Assembly (NCBI RefSeq): GCF_023898315.1 | Contig: NC_064621.1 | Span: 120,662,561-120,726,560 of the forward strand | DNA from: Schistocerca nitens | Taxonomy: Eukaryota > Arthropoda > Insecta > Orthoptera > Acrididae | Length of the DNA: 64,000 bases | Direction of reading: 5' to 3' | Part shown: positions 36,189-50,375 of the stretch, one piece after another | Position numbering within the stretch: the stretch's first letter is position 1 | Layout of the letters: each line of letters starts with the position of its first letter | Notes under the pieces: model-generated | Databases searched by the model: none | What the model was told of the DNA's origin: nothing | What the model saw: the letters and a program-made list of their open reading frames with translations, nothing else | Program-made: the position numbers and the translations under genes

Positions 36189-36273
36189 TCGCCGCTGCTG
36201 AGGAGGCGCTACACTGTGGAGGCGCAGTCTGGTGCTGCTCACATTGTCCTGTACCCTGCGCTCATGTGTATAA

Positions 36274-36279
36274 AATAAA
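36274..36279 (+). terminator. Poly(A) signal AATAAA of the left peptide gene
   Basis: AATAAA lies 85 bp after the stop codon. A conserved GCAGCAGTGCATTTTGCAGT follows, and the right copy has the same arrangement at 50966-50971. Confidence 0.6.
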
Positions 36280-37430
36280 GCAGCAGTGCATTTTGCAGTA
36301 AACAAATGTCTCTATTACTCGGTGTCCTAAAAATGTAAGCTCTAGCACGTACATAGGTGGTAAGCAAGTATGGAAAATAATTCCAAAAGATCCAAAATTT
36401 TTGAAAATGTTTCATTTGTGAGCTGTATATGATGTGTTCAGTGATGTAACGATAAATCACCATTACTCAATTTTCTGTGAATGATGCACATTGATGTAAA
36501 TGCCATTTGTATTTTTCCTTAAGAAATGATCGTCTGCACCATACAGCACTAGGGCTCTTGCATCAAAGTCTGCAAATGCAAGAAAAGCAGTGCTTATAAT
36601 AATTGCCCATGTTATGCTTTCTTAGTCGGTAAAAAGCTTCCAAAACTATTTACATAATCGCAGGGAAGTCCTTCGACATCCCATTTAGCGATGGAACGAA
36701 AATTTTAGTTTTGAGTCTCATACTCATCTTTCTGTCTGAACTGATAACATGAGAATATGTAACTTCAGTAAAACTCCATGAAAATGTACGCAAGGGATCT
36801 CAGATTTCAGCAGCATCATTTATCTTCTCGACTATAAAGTATGCAAAGATTTCAGACAGCTTCTGTTGATTGTAGTTTTGCTTCACATAGACAAATATTC
36901 CTGCAGATGCTTCATTTAACAGAAAATTTTGTGAACAGATAACAAAGTGAATAATACATCATGTGCGTAAACTCCATTTTGGCACATAATTCATAACTGA
37001 CCCACAATGGAAGGTAAGTTATACATGTTTTTTCAGATTAGTAACACTCGATTCAACTTCAACAACAAATGAAAGATTACACTTTTTGTGTGGTAGACCA
37101 TATGGTATACAAGGGCCAAATATAAGAAAAACTATAGACCCTATAGAAAATCTTGAAAATGTTTGAATTAATGAAAACTTTATGTAGCAAGTATCCCAAT
37201 CGTATGGGTACATGAGTGACAAGCCCATACTGTACCACAGGCATAGACCATGATATGTCTCTTTAGTCAACAGAAGTTAGGGCTGCACACATGTGAATGA
37301 CAATTTGAGGACCTAAAACGCTACAAACAGAATATTACACCAATCTGAAAACAACTTCCGGCAACCTCACAATAATGCTTGTAATTTGTGACCTAGGACG
37401 GCCATCAGAATGTAACCTCATTTCAGACAC

Positions 37431-38979
37431 CCAGTGTCCATGAGCAAGCTGCGACACCAGTTGTCCAGAATACATCATGTCAAACCAGCGAGATGAGACA
37501 TTGGAAAGACCAGTAGGAGAACACTCTCTTCTATAAATCAAAAACTTCCCAGCACACAACATGGCTCACGTGGGGATGTGACTGGCCTGTACACAATGTC
37601 TCCAACGATTCTGTTAGAGGACATGCCTTTATTCAACTGTGCAAAGATCGTAGTACATCAAGCTGTCAATAGCAGTGGTGCAGAAGGTCTTTGCAATTCC
37701 GTTGTTACTCATACTCCCATATGAATGAATAATTGGAACTTTGACAGCTTAAGAGAAAATTTACGCAACTCTCAGCTTGGGTTTAGACCGGATTGGAATT
37801 TTTCTTTGCAGGGTTGCCAGCAGAAGACTTTCCAGCAATCATAACTTTTCCTTCTACAAGCACATAAAACAAACATAATACTTATCCAGTATCTTTACTA
37901 ACCTGTAATGGACTGGTTTTCTAATAGCCACAAATACATTTACACGGACATATAAATTGTCATGTATTATTTTCAATAACTATTTTGTAACCAAAAAGTT
38001 TCTGGAACAGCGTAAAAACGATGTAGCATCATTCCCCGTAATAGTCCATTTTAACAATATTAATTAAAACACCTATTTTTTCCTTAAACAAGATGTCCCA
38101 AGCACAGTAAAAATGATATGGCCTCCTTGCGAATAGTTGTTGTTTCTGAGTGAATACTTAGGGGCATGTTATAATCCTACACATATTTATACATTACCTA
38201 ACAACTTTGGATTGTTCTATGAATCCAAATCTACACAAAACACATATATATTCAGTTATTCAGAGACAAAAATTCTCCTTATTAGTCAAACATGAACTCT
38301 GTACATTAATACAATGTGCATTACAATATTTTGTCTCAAACATAATACATTAACACAACTTAAATTACAGTTTTATTGTTGATAGGAACGCAACAATCTA
38401 CACATGAATGTAACTTGGCAGGAAGCAGAAGTTTTTACAGCTATCCACAGATGTTACTCAGAGGGGTGTCTCCAGAATGAACACGGTCTCTAACTCTAGT
38501 TATTCAGCATGCCCCAGTGGCATCACATTACACTGGATGGGGACAAACTGACTACATCGACAGAACCATGGCTGTGATTGTAGTTCTGCCTACTATCTTC
38601 TTGATATATGTATAGGTATGTTGTATGATGGCAGTGCAGTGACCTCTGCAAGTCATCGTTCATTGGGAGTCAAGTGAACATTTTGACATCTTGCATGTCA
38701 CCCTGTGCAGAAGGTGTCTCCAGTATTAGTCCTACAGTAAGGTTATGTGATGCGAAAAGTGTGCCTCTATGGATGGTGCCCACAATGTTGCTAATAAAGA
38801 CGGTAATTTCGTTTAGAGAGTGGATCACCCTCATGAGTGATTCTTTCCAAACATTTACTGTAGACAAAAAGCATTAACAAATTATTTTTTTAAGTTTAAT
38901 TTGGCATGTGTACTTACCTTCATTACGTTTTCTACTGATAATTATTGTAAAAAGTACAAACGTATCTTTACTATATGAT
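37431..38979. other. Loop of the inverted duplication, no gene seen
   Basis: AT-rich single-copy sequence between the left arm and Polinton-like copy B. No gene, RNA or repeat is recognised. Short open frames at 38670-38877 on both strands overlap and match nothing known. Confidence 0.4.
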
Positions 38980-41240
38980 ATACTAAAATATTGTTTACAA
39001 TCGCCACCAAAATACTCATGGTAAATACCATTTAAATTTGTATTATCTTGTCTAAGTACATTTTTAAAAAATTACATTATCTGTCACTAAATGTTTTGAT
39101 ATTTATCAATATTTCTAACCTAACTATAAGCAAATCTATTCCTAAATTTCTGCCTCTCATTAAATATTCTCTAACCACATCCTCATTTTTCAGAATGAAA
39201 TCACCCAACACCAAAAGCGAGTTGTCTTGACACTGATCCAGGGGGATGAGTTCATCATTATTTTCGATAAAAGTAGTAAACTTTTCTTTGCACATTTTTA
39301 TAAGTTCTGGATATTCTGACTGATCTAATATTTTACATTACATATATAGATGAGAGCTTTTATTCGAATTGAACCACCCTGGAGCTAGAACATAATTCTC
39401 AATAATTAACATTGTTTTTTCATATCCACTCGACGCTATTATTGCACATTGAACAGAATTAGGAAAGAGCTTGCCATTACTCACTTTTTTATCTTACCTG
39501 GAATTCTTATTTTTGGTTGCCAATCAGTTTTCATTTAATTAATAACATTCTTACTTGTAGTAAATAAGTCACTTATTATGACTGAGTGGTAAGTTATCTG
39601 TTCTTAGAAATAACATGAACTATATGTGTATAAGACAGTTATATTAATGTTGCACTTGCTGCTTCTTATACAACATTTTTAACTCCAAATATTACATCGA
39701 AAATAATAAATTGTATTGTGATGGAGACACAATAGAGATTCCTGTTGGTCGATCTACTTTTAAAATCTTTGAAAAATTCGTTCAATCAAAAATACCAATT
39801 TTCAATTTGCATGATATTCTGAGTAGAGTTACTGTTAAAAGTGATGTTTGATTGGTTACCGATATATATGACAGTATTGAAAGTGGACTTCGGTTTGTTG
39901 GCCAATCTATTTTTGTTAATGAAAAGACTGTTGGTAAAATTACACCTAAAATTATTCTATTCCAGTTAATCAACCTACCGGGTGATCAAAAAGTCAGTAT
40001 AAATTTGAAAACTTAATAAACCACGTAGTAATGTACATAGAGAGGTAAAAATTGATACACATGCTTGGAATGACATGGTGTTTTATCAGAACAAAGAAAA
40101 CATCCCATATTGCTAGACATGTGAAAGATCTCTTGTGCACGTCTTTTGGTGATGCTCAGCCGCCACTTTCGTCATGCTTGGCCTCTAAGGTCCTCAGATA
40201 TCAGTCCGTGCGATTATTGGCTTTGGGGTTACCTGAAGTCACAAATGTATCGTGATCGACTGACATCTCTAGGGATGCTGAGAGACAAAATCCAACGCCA
40301 ATGCCTCACCATAACTCTGGACATGCTTTACAGTGTTGTTTACAGCATTATTCCTTGACTACAGCTATTGTTGAGGAATGACAGTGGACATATTGAGCAT
40401 TTCCTGTAAAGAACATCATCTTTGCTTTGACTTACTTTCTTATGCTAATTATTGCTATTCTGATCAGATGAAGAGCCATCTGTCAGACATTTTTTGAACT
40501 TCTGTATTTTTTTGGTTCTAATAAAACCCTATGTCATCGAAGCATGTGTGTCAATTTGTACCTCTCTATCTACATTATTCCATGATTTTCTCAGTTTTCA
40601 AATTTATACTGAGTTCTTGATCACCTGGTACATTCATTTTGACTGATGGAATGTTTGTGAAGCATACTGATCACTTTCATCGAAAAACTAACAACATCGC
40701 TTCATTCAAGCCAAAAAGTGAATTTCGTGAACCACTAATACATTAACTATATTATCCCATACTTATTCCAGTTCACAATAAAATTCAGGAATTGGAAATA
40801 CTTGAAACTAATGAAAATGATAATTTTTTGACTTCTGTGGTGCTACTGTATCATTACCTTTAGAAATTAATTAATAATTTTTTATCCTTTATAAACGAAT
40901 AAGTTTGAGAACTATCAGTTTTAGTCATTCTCTGTGAATCAAAAGACTAAAAATAACCTATGTCCTCCCAACAAGAATACAAAGATCAACATAAATATTG
41001 TAGATGGTTGTGTTCATCCTAACCACACTCAGCTGTAGATGAGCTTCAGATTTATAAACTGATTACCCAACATAGATGGAAGATCCAATACAAAATTCAT
41101 CGATGATTATGTGGCAATGCTGTTCGAGATTATTACAATAAAGGAAGGAAACAATATTTTGTGTAGAATGGAACACCCCTTTACTTCTTCATCTGTTGTT
41201 ATGCAATTGACTTCGTCTCTATTGAATGATTTAATCATAA
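38980..41240. mobile_element. Polinton-like fossil, copy B (broken)
   Basis: This is a second decayed copy of the element at 540-4140. It shows an ATPase-like piece on the minus strand (about 39080-39300), a minor-capsid-like piece on the plus strand (about 39690-40850) and weak capsid-like remains to about 41240. A 655-bp mariner-type element (39976-40630) interrupts it. It is broken in many places and old, with no terminal repeats recognised. Its right edge meets the right arm of the inverted duplication. Confidence 0.5.
39976..40630 (+). mobile_element. Internally deleted mariner-type element with 91-bp TIRs
   Basis: The ends 39976-40066 and 40540-40630 are inverted repeats of 91 bp (TACCGGGTGATCAAAAAGTC against TACCAGGTGATCAAGAACTC). 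Inside, the plus strand keeps only a transposase C-terminus (CDYWLWGYLKSQMYRDRLTS, about 40195-40260). The matching site in Polinton-like copy A (about 3125-3135) is empty, and comparison shows TA as the target. It is a non-autonomous, MITE-like derivative. Confidence 0.85.
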
Positions 41241-42011
41241 TCTGAACTGAGGTTACATTCTGCTGGCGGTGCTCAGGCTGCAAATTATAAGAATTATTCC
41301 AAGGTTGCAGGACGCTTTTTTCAGTTTGCTGTAGTATTCTGTTTGTAACGATTTAGGCACTCAAATTTTCATTCACATGTGTGCAGACCTAATTTCCATT
41401 GACTAAAGAGACATTACATACTCTATGCCTGTCGTCCAGTATGGGCTTGTCACTCATTCACCCATATGGTTGGCGTACTTGTTGCATCACACTTGCACTA
41501 ATACACAAATTTTCAAGATTTCTATTTGGTCTACAGTTCTTATAGTTGGCCCTTGTATACCATATGGTCCACCACACAAAAAATGTAATCTTTCATTTGT
41601 TGTTACATTTGAATCGAGGGTTAATCATCAGAATTTTGAAAAAAAAAACATGTAAATTTATCTTCCGTTGTGAGTCACTTATGAATTACATGCTAAATTT
41701 GGATTATATACATGATGTATTATTCACTTTGTAATTTGTATTTAATCTGATCACAAAATTTTCTGTTAAATCAACCTTCTGCAGGAATATTCGTCTAATG
41801 AAGGAAAACTACAATCAACTGAAGTTGTTTGAGATCTTTGCATACTTTATAGTTGAGAGGTTAAATGATGCTGCTGAGATCGAAGATCACTTTCTGTTTT
41901 CCATATTATGTTTGACATATGGTTATATTCAACAGTCTTGTGTACATATATGTTAGACTGTCGGGTTTAGGCTCATATCCTCATTACACTTGGTCTATCT
42001 ACAAGTCAGAC
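41241..42011 (-). repeat. Right arm of the inverted duplication, inner part
   Basis: This part matches about 36800-37430 in inverse orientation (for example ACAAATGAAAGATTAC near 37070 against its inverse near 41595). The last ~110 bases before the Gypsy element have no match in the left arm. Confidence 0.75.
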
Positions 42012-45000
42012 TGTAGTGACTCGAGAATTTCCACGTTAATTCCGGAACCACTCTACCGTCTGCCGCCTCAAACACGCGATGTTTTAAATACGAGTGTAAG
42101 AGACCCTATTTACTGCGCAACACGTGTCTGTGTGTGCAGGATTGACGTTTGGCATGAGAAAGCAGGAGCTGCGTCCGACGATCGGCACCGACAAGTGGTT
42201 ACCGGCAGCGCCGTGGAATCTATACCAAAAGGTCAAGGAACGTATGTGTAACATTCCGTTGGTTTGTGGTACCATGTCAAAGAGACAGATGAAGCATGAT
42301 TTGTATAGAGACTTTTGACTTACTTCACGTCTTGGCTATGAAAGAAGCAAGACACATGTACGACGTCCACAAATTGTTTTGTTACCAAACCATGTATATA
42401 TTTTAATATGTGTAAATGAGTCTAATGTTTAAGGACTAAGTTAGCTTGCAGAAGTTGTTGTCTGTGGAATTTTAAAATATAAAGTGACTGAACTCATTAC
42501 CCAGAGAAGAGGACTGGCTACACACAACGTGCCAGTTAACTGATTTGAGAGATGCGTGAGCCTTAAGACTGGGTGTCGAGAGTAAGCAGTTTTGACACAC
42601 GTACATCGCGCCGACGCCGACGCAGTAATCAGCCACCGACGACGACTGCATCAGCTGCTGCACACCGGAGCTGACTCCGCGTCCGATTCGCCAATGATGC
42701 CCACCAGAGCTGGTTACACAGCTGCTCACCAAGGCAGCTAGAACTCTAAGCTGAGTGAGCGAAAAACAATAATCATCTGGTAAAGTTGAAGGACCTGTTG
42801 AATTACAGATTGTCAGTGTAGTTATTATACTCACAGGTGAATTCTTTTTAATCATCACCGGAGCTAAAAGTAAAAGAAATATGGAACAAGAACAGCAACT
42901 AGCAGAACCAGCCACAGCTATTCAAGTGACTGCTGAAATGCCAGATTGGACTGAGGTAGCAAATTTAATTAAAGCACTGTCTTAAAATAGGCTCAGGAAA
43001 TACTCAACTAAATGCTAGATTGGATCACCACAATGCAGATTCAGCAACTTTGAGTGAAGAGCTCGATGCACAGAGTGCTAATTGAAGCAGAGAAATAGAC
43101 ACAGTCAATACTCAAGTAAATAATGAATTGTAGGTTCAGTATAAGGCTTTACGACTGTTAAGTGCAAAATTGGATGAACAAAATAAGGAATTGAGCCAGT
43201 TGCGTGAAGACATGGGAAATTTGAAGACTGAATCTGACATTTTAATCACTAAACTAGAAAATTATAAAATATATTTGAAAGGTGCACTAATTAGCTCTTT
43301 AAGTAGTCATGTCAATCAGTTGTTCACTGACTTCAGTTAGACACTAACCAATTTCAGGACTTGGCAAAGGAACTAGAACTTGATATTGAAGATAAATGTA
43401 ATAGACTACAGTCTGAATTAAGCAAAAAACTAGGATCATTTCAGGGTGTATGTAACGTAACGCACTTTAAAGGACAGTGTTGAGAAGCAGGACAAAGTAA
43501 TTTCTATAGTCCAATCGCAAATTGAGGCGTTAACACGCAAGTTGATAATGTTGAAAGAAATTTTAAAGAGAAACTAGCTACTTCAGATATATTAAATATC
43601 AGTAATGTGGAGGAACAGGTAGAAGAGATGATAGACAGAAAAGTTGAGGCGAGAGTAACCTCCGACAACGTATCTCCAGCCTTATCATCCGATCATAGTA
43701 ATACCAAGAAGGATGTAGATGAACTGTAGAAGGATTTCAAACTTATGCAGGACAAAGTAGATAATAGAGTGACTTCTTCCAACGTAGTATTAACTAGTAG
43801 AGAATTGGGACTTATTTACAATGGGGAGCAAAGTCAGGGTTATCTAGACAGTTCCCTAAGTTTAAGCTGGATGAAGAAGTACATACATCCTACCCATTTT
43901 CTGAAACAGTTTAACCAATCCTTGCCGAAAAACTGGGAAGATTCAAAAAACATCGAATTTGCAGTAGGGTACCTTTTAGGAGAAGCTTCGGAATGGGGCA
44001 CAGTCAACATAGAAAACTTTTCGTCGTGGGCAGACTTCCAGAAGAAGTTTAAGGAGAAGTATTGGTCAGCGAGTGCCCAGGAAAAACTAATATCTGATTT
44101 GTGGGATCCTAAGTATTATAACAGTACGTAGGGTACGATGAGAAATATTCTGATTGAATTTAACACGTGCGAAATACTTAGATAAGCCCATAGATGAAGA
44201 AGGGCTTGTTACAATTTTATTAAGACGTTCGCCTATTTACGCCAGGAGATATATAATGTGTAGTGGGATGAAAACCGTACAAGAACCGTTACCTTTTGTA
44301 GACGCATTTGATGCCTTAAACAAAGACCGCAACGAAAACGTACATCAGATTGAAAATCTGAATTACAGAAGAGGTAGTAATAATAGTAATACTAGTTTTA
44401 AGAGACATGAGGCCAACTTTGCTAGAGTACACCAATGTGATAGGAGTAATGGTAACCATAGTTACCAAAAGAATTAACCACCTTGGAATATAGGCCCAGT
44501 AACGTCGCAATAATTTGTACTAGGCAGTAATAGAGTACAAAGTGGTAACGTAATACACCGATTCGGTAACCAACCTGTAATTACCGATAATGAGGAAAAT
44601 ATTAGGCGAGCTGGAACCAGGGCCGGGGCCCTGGTCGTAGAAATACATTAGGAGGCCTAGTTTATAATAAATGCGATAATTTCACACATAAAATACCAAC
44701 CAAAGAACGGTTGTTACTGGAAGAACTGAGCTTAACTACCATTAATCCACAACCAATAACAATACGAAAAGTGAAGGATTTTGAAGTTAACATATTTATA
44801 GATTACGGGAGTGAGGTGTCACTGATTTCTCGAACATTCTTTAGCACATTACAAACTAAACATCACTTACCGATATTACCAGTAACGGGAGTGTACGTAG
44901 TATTACTGGAACGAAGAGAAAAGTTGTAAAACACGAGACCCAGGTGAACTGCAATATTTGGAATTTCCCATTTCGTCAGACACTGTTAGTGGTAGGAAAT

Positions 45001-48000
45001 ATTAACAAGGATATCTTATTTGGGTTAGACTGGCTGTTGGAATATAAAGTTGTTTTAAACTTTCAGGAAAATTTTCTATGTTTTGAAAAAGGAGATACTA
45101 GATATTGGGTACCGTTTGTGACAAACATCTATATTGATAAACAAACTACAGACAATCGATGTCTGAGATTAACATCAACAGCACAACAATCGATTACGTA
45201 AGTCATGTATCACATCGAGCTGACATACAAAACAAAGTAAACGAATCTCCAATATTAAACAACGACTAAAAATTAGATTTATCTAAAACTCTATTGGAAT
45301 ACTGTGGTGTTTCCGATAGTCTGGGTAGTATTAGTGACTATACATGTAAATTTAAAATCAAAGATAGTACTCCATTTTTCTGTAAGCCCTATCCAATACC
45401 GGTAAGCCTGAAAGAATTAGTTAAGGAAGAAATTGACAAGATGATTGACAATAACATAATAGAACGTAGCTCTAGCGTCATGAATAATCCCTTGGTAGTA
45501 GTATAAAAGGCAACAGGAGGTGTGCGGTTAGTCCTAGACGCGCGTACTTTGTGTACACATAAAGAGACGGAGCGAGACAGACCCATTAACATCGATGAAT
45601 TATTGTCCAAATTTGAGAAACAAAGTATTTTACCACAATGGACCTGACTGCTGGATATTGGAACATTAGGTTATCTCCCAAATGAATGGAATATACAGCG
45701 TTTCTACTTGATGTGTTGCCATTCGGGCTAAATATCTCAGTATGCGCGTTTATACGTGCACTGGACGAGGCGTTAGGAATGGAGTTGTTGAGGGATTTGA
45801 TAACATACGTGGATGACATACTCGTAATCTCATCTACCTGGGAAGACCATTGCCTTACCTTGAGTGAAACTCTGAAAATGTTTAAAGAAAAAGGTATTCC
45901 AGTAAAACTGTCTCAATCGCACTTTGCAAGAGCTTAAGTTCTTAGGGCATATCATAGGAGTGCAAGGAATTAGACCAGAACCGGTACGTATAAAGGGCGT
46001 TAAGGAGTGTCCACCCCCTAGAAACATATGACAATTGAAGAGATTTATGGGAATTGCTGGGTACTATAAACGATATATACGAAGTCAAGAGCTGAACGAC
46101 CCAAGACTTTTATGTTTATTAAGGAAGGGAATACTGTGGGATTGGGACCAAGAGGCCAATGATGCGTTTGAAAATATAAAAAGAGCACTGGTCGAATCAC
46201 CCATATTACACTATCCGGTTATGGGTGAGTCATTTAAAATTTCAACAGATGCATTCGTCTATGGTATTGCAGGAAAACTTTCCCAAGGAGATCGATGTAT
46301 AGATAAAGTAAATCACAGATCTATAGCTTTTGCTAGCCGTAGTCTTAATAACCATGAATTAAACTACACAGCCACTGAAAAGGAACTATTGGCAATAGTA
46401 TAGAGTATCCAATAATTCCAAACACTTATATGAGGGTCAGAAATCGATGCATGTACTGACCATCAAGAGTTGTCCTTTTTAATGAACAGTCGATTGTTGC
46501 ATAGTAGATTAATGCGGTGGATGTTATTCCTACAGGAGTATTACATTAGGATACAGTACGTAAAAGGTACTGAGAATATTGGGCCTGACGCTTTGTCTAG
46601 GTTGCCTGTGGGCATGGACGAATTAAAACGTGCGGAAGGAGCCAGAGTAATTTTTGCAATTAATTTCATGACAGTATAATATCCACACAACATCCATCAT
46701 GATCCCTACTTTACAGAAATATATGCTATGTGTAGTAGAAAATCTTTACCTCCTAATCAAGCAGAGTAATGGAAGGTTATAGGGAATAATTTATTTTGGA
46801 GAGACAATATAACATCTCGAAGGTAGCGTTTATGCATCGCAAAGTTGATGGAGGACGAAATAGTGTTCTATGTCCATACAGGGTATGGACACTTCGGAAT
46901 AAAAATAGTGTTTATCCCACATGAACAAGTTCTATTATTTTAAAAAGCTGGGACATACGGTAACATCTTTAATTAGAACGGTAGGAAAGCGAGGAGGTTC
47001 GTTCATTTTTGTCCTCATACAGTGTTGGTATGTTAAGTTGTATCCTATTAAGATAGCAAATACACCAACAGTATACACTGTCTGCAACAATACTTCCTCG
47101 TGGTAGGCAAACCAAAACGATTCCTCTCCGATAATAGACCACAGTTTGTTAGTAACGACTCTAAAGAATTCTTAGCGTGGAAAGATATTCGTCAAGTATT
47201 AATCTTCAACTATAATCCGTCTTCTAACCCGGGTGAAAGGGTTATTAAAGAAATTGGGAAATTATGCCATACATACTGCCATGAAAAACATATGTCATGT
47301 GCAATGTAAGTTAAAAACTTTCAGTTTATTTTAAATGAATTACCTCATTTATCAAGTGGATTAACACCTTTGGAAGTAATAGGTAAACCCTATGTGGGAG
47401 AACCCCTTATTAAATGTTGCACTTGGCCAGAACAACCTAGTGTAGATTACCAACTTAATCAAACGATAGTTTCTAAGAACTTGGTTGAAAGAGCACAACA
47501 ACGAGTGAGTAAATGTAACGAGAAGGCTGTCGAACTTCAGTACACGGTTAATGACCTAGTTCTAGTAAAACAACATCTTCAGAGCTCTGCCCTGAAGAAA
47601 GAAACACAGAAATTTTTTCAAAAGTGTGAGGGAACTCGCCGAGCACAAACGGTGGTACATCCCAAAGCCTTAGTTTTAGTAGATCCTATAACAGAGTCAG
47701 AAAAAGGAAAACAGAATGTAAAAGACATAAAATTGTACATCTCCCAGAGATGTTGACGTTCTGTGTTAATGGGCGAAGCGACGACCGTATGATCCCTAGT
47801 TCTTTACAGTTTCTTTTGTACTGTTTTTCCTGCACCGAATTCCTTTCAAATCTTAAACTATTCTGTAACCTATTCTTGAATTCTTAAACCATCTTATAAT
47901 TTTAGTAAGTAGGAAACCGGATATGACTACAAGATTGAGACCAATTTGAGATAATCATGGACGAACAGTGATCTCTAGATATTAAGTGAAAGGAATAGAA

Positions 48001-50375
48001 TGTTATATTAGTGGAAAGTATAATATGATGGTACTATTTAAACCAAGTGATGACGAGACGACATAAACTGGATAGAGGATTTTACATGTGTATAAAAGTA
48101 TACCATAAACTGTATGACTAAACAACTGTGTTATCGTAGTGTACAATTTTCTATTTTTTGTAGAACTTTTTATACCTTTTATGAGACGTGAAGTGGATGG
48201 CAGGGTTTGTATTAGTTTTGGAAGGCGTGGGTAGTGTAAGTACAAGCATGACTAACAGTAAACATACACCACACCTTTCAGACAACCCGTGCAGACAAGT
48301 GTGACTGATTATTCACCATTTGCAGTTCCATAGGGGTTGCTAAGGTTTTTCTTCATGGAGTTCAAAGGTTAAAGTGAGAATATCCATTCTGTAGGAGCCG
48401 TTTAATATCATATCTCCTCCGGCTTCTAACTCAAGTACCGGTGAAGTAGGGATCCTGGGGAAGGGGGGTGGGAAGGGTTTCCTATCTTTGGGGCGATCTC
48501 CTTTCTCTTCTTCGATCTTAGCAACCATTTCTATTTTTTCGTTTCTTACTTCTCGTTTGAGTACCGGTCTAGCTTTCCCTCTTTCCATATGCACATACTT
48601 CTATCGCTGAAGTCCTTATTTTCCGTGGTGTCTAACAACCTTCATATTATTTCATATAAGTAGGCCGAAGATTCAGGCTACACAAACACACTTCCGCCTA
48701 TGCACACCATAACACGAAGATGCAAGCAATGGAAGTCCAGATTAAAAGGATGTGAGAACCGTCAAGTATTGTAGGGGGGGGGGGGGAATATGCACATAGA
48801 GAAATATGCGCTTATGGTTGTTCATTATGACGGTTCTACATCGCCTAGGTACTTGAAAAAAAACTATCGTAATGATAAGGAGCATAAGTCAGGAACTAAT
48901 TGTGATAATTATTCAGGAATGTCAGTCTAACAAATACTCTGACGACTTGTGGGATAGGGGGACTCTTATAACCTAAGTAAGAATGATAAGAGGGGACGCA
49001 CCCAACAAGTATTGGATGAATAGGCAGATAGGGAGACCTAAGAAAGACTGACCTATACCATGCGGACAAGGGCACCAAGAAGGGGATTGACCTGTATCAC
49101 AGGAAAACAGGAATTAAAAAAAGGGGCGTACCTACCAAAACGGAAGGAGAAAGGGTACTCATAAGATCAACCCGTATGTAAGGAATAGGTACTCTTCCTA
49201 GAGGGGAAAGGACAGTATTGTAACAAGTCACAAAAATTTTGTAGAAATTATTCTGGTAAATTTGAATTCTATATTATGTTTTATGAGTGTCAATAGGAAC
49301 ACTATTATTTTGCCTAGAGTTCCTCTAGGCTACAGACTACTAGAAATAATGATACTAGTACTTACTGAGAAAAGGATAATACAAATTTCTAAAATAAAGG
49401 ATGAAATATTCAAGTCTCATGAACATCTGGAGTTGACGATTGGAGTTAAGGTCACAGTCCTCGCAAATCGCAGGTAAAAGCAATGCGAGTTGAGAACATA
49501 ATTAAGGGCTTATTTCCAAAAAAAAAAAAATAAGTAGAATAAAGAGTTAGTGGGAAGACAAGAGTCAGAAGTTTGTTCTTTGGAGTATAAATATTTATGA
49601 AAAGAAAAAGAAACGACTAGGTAACAATAATAGGGGTACGCATGGCGATTAATAAAAGAAGAGACATGGTTGAGGACATAAGTGTTGTCCTATGTGATAT
49701 TAATGTACATGGTGATTATGTATAAAATATCGCGTGTTCGAGCTGAGGGTGGGGGGATATGTAGTGATTTGAGAATTTCCACGTAAATTCTGGAACCACT
49801 CGACCTTCTGCCGATGTTTTAAACACAAGTGTGATAGACCCTATTTACTGTGCAACACGTGTCTGTGTGTGCAGGACTGACGTTTGGCATGAGAAGACTA
49901 GGAGCTGCGTCAGACGAGCGGAACCGACAAGTGGTTACCGGCAGCTCTCTGCAATCTATATCAAAAGGTACAAGGAATGCGTGTGTAATATTCCGTGGTT
50001 TGTGGTGCCATGTTAAAGAGACAGATGAAGCATGGATTGTATAGAGACTTTTCACTTACTTCATGTCTTGGCTATTGGTTATCAAACCATTGATATTTGA
50101 ATATGTGTAAATGAGTATAAAGCTTAAGGACTACGTCAACTTGCAGAAGTTGTTGTCTGTGGAAGTTGAAAATATAAAATGATTGAGCTGAAAAGTATTC
50201 TACAATTACCTTAATTATTTCACTAATAGAGAAGTAGTTTAATAAATTCCTTTAACCAGCTATAGTCTTCGGAGAAGAAGCTTTTAGGAGATCGACGTAG
50301 CTGATTGCCCAGAGAAGAGGATCGGCTACACACATCGTGCAACTTAACTGATCTGAGAGACGTGCCAGCCTTGCA
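42012..50375 (+). mobile_element. Ty3/Gypsy LTR retrotransposon, broken fossil
   Basis: Two direct long terminal repeats begin TGTAGTGA (5' LTR about 42012-42565, 3' LTR about 49760-50375). A purine-rich tract (about 49744-49758) stands just before the 3' LTR. Between them, in plus-strand order, are gag-like sequence (about 42880-44480), protease (about 44760-44830), reverse transcriptase (about 45290-45950), RNase H (about 46200-46620) and integrase (about 46700-47750), the Ty3/Gypsy order. No envelope-like part was seen in the 2 kb before the 3' LTR. The LTRs differ at roughly one base in ten by eye, so the insertion is old. It carries well over ten breaks. It inserted into the right arm of the inverted duplication. 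Confidence 0.85.
47760..49743. other. Long 3' untranslated region of the Gypsy fossil
   Basis: About 2 kb between the end of the integrase part and the polypurine tract shows no recognisable gene. It contains a G-run at 48774-48787 and purine-rich stretches. Confidence 0.5.

Larger units (their letters stand above)
32496..37430 (+). repeat. Left arm of a large inverted duplication
   Basis: The sequence from the mariner edge to about 37430 matches, in inverse orientation and order, about 59415 down to 41240. Anchors are 32512 with 59395, 33240 with 58860, 34400 with 57700, 34500 with 52380, 35300 with 51830, 36060 with 51180, 36700 with 50550 and 37100 with 41590. Divergence is low around the two exons and larger in the intron and outer parts. 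A SINE (34990-35170) is present only in this arm. Confidence 0.85.

Noticed and set aside
36002-36301. Cys-rich 99-codon frame, repeated at 51246-50944
   Set aside because: It overlaps exon 2 of the peptide gene in another frame. The only base change between copies in the coding part would alter Cys to Ser in this frame but is silent in the spliced frame.
47760-49743. Envelope gene in the Gypsy element
   Set aside because: No signal peptide, long open stretch or membrane pattern was seen in this 2 kb.
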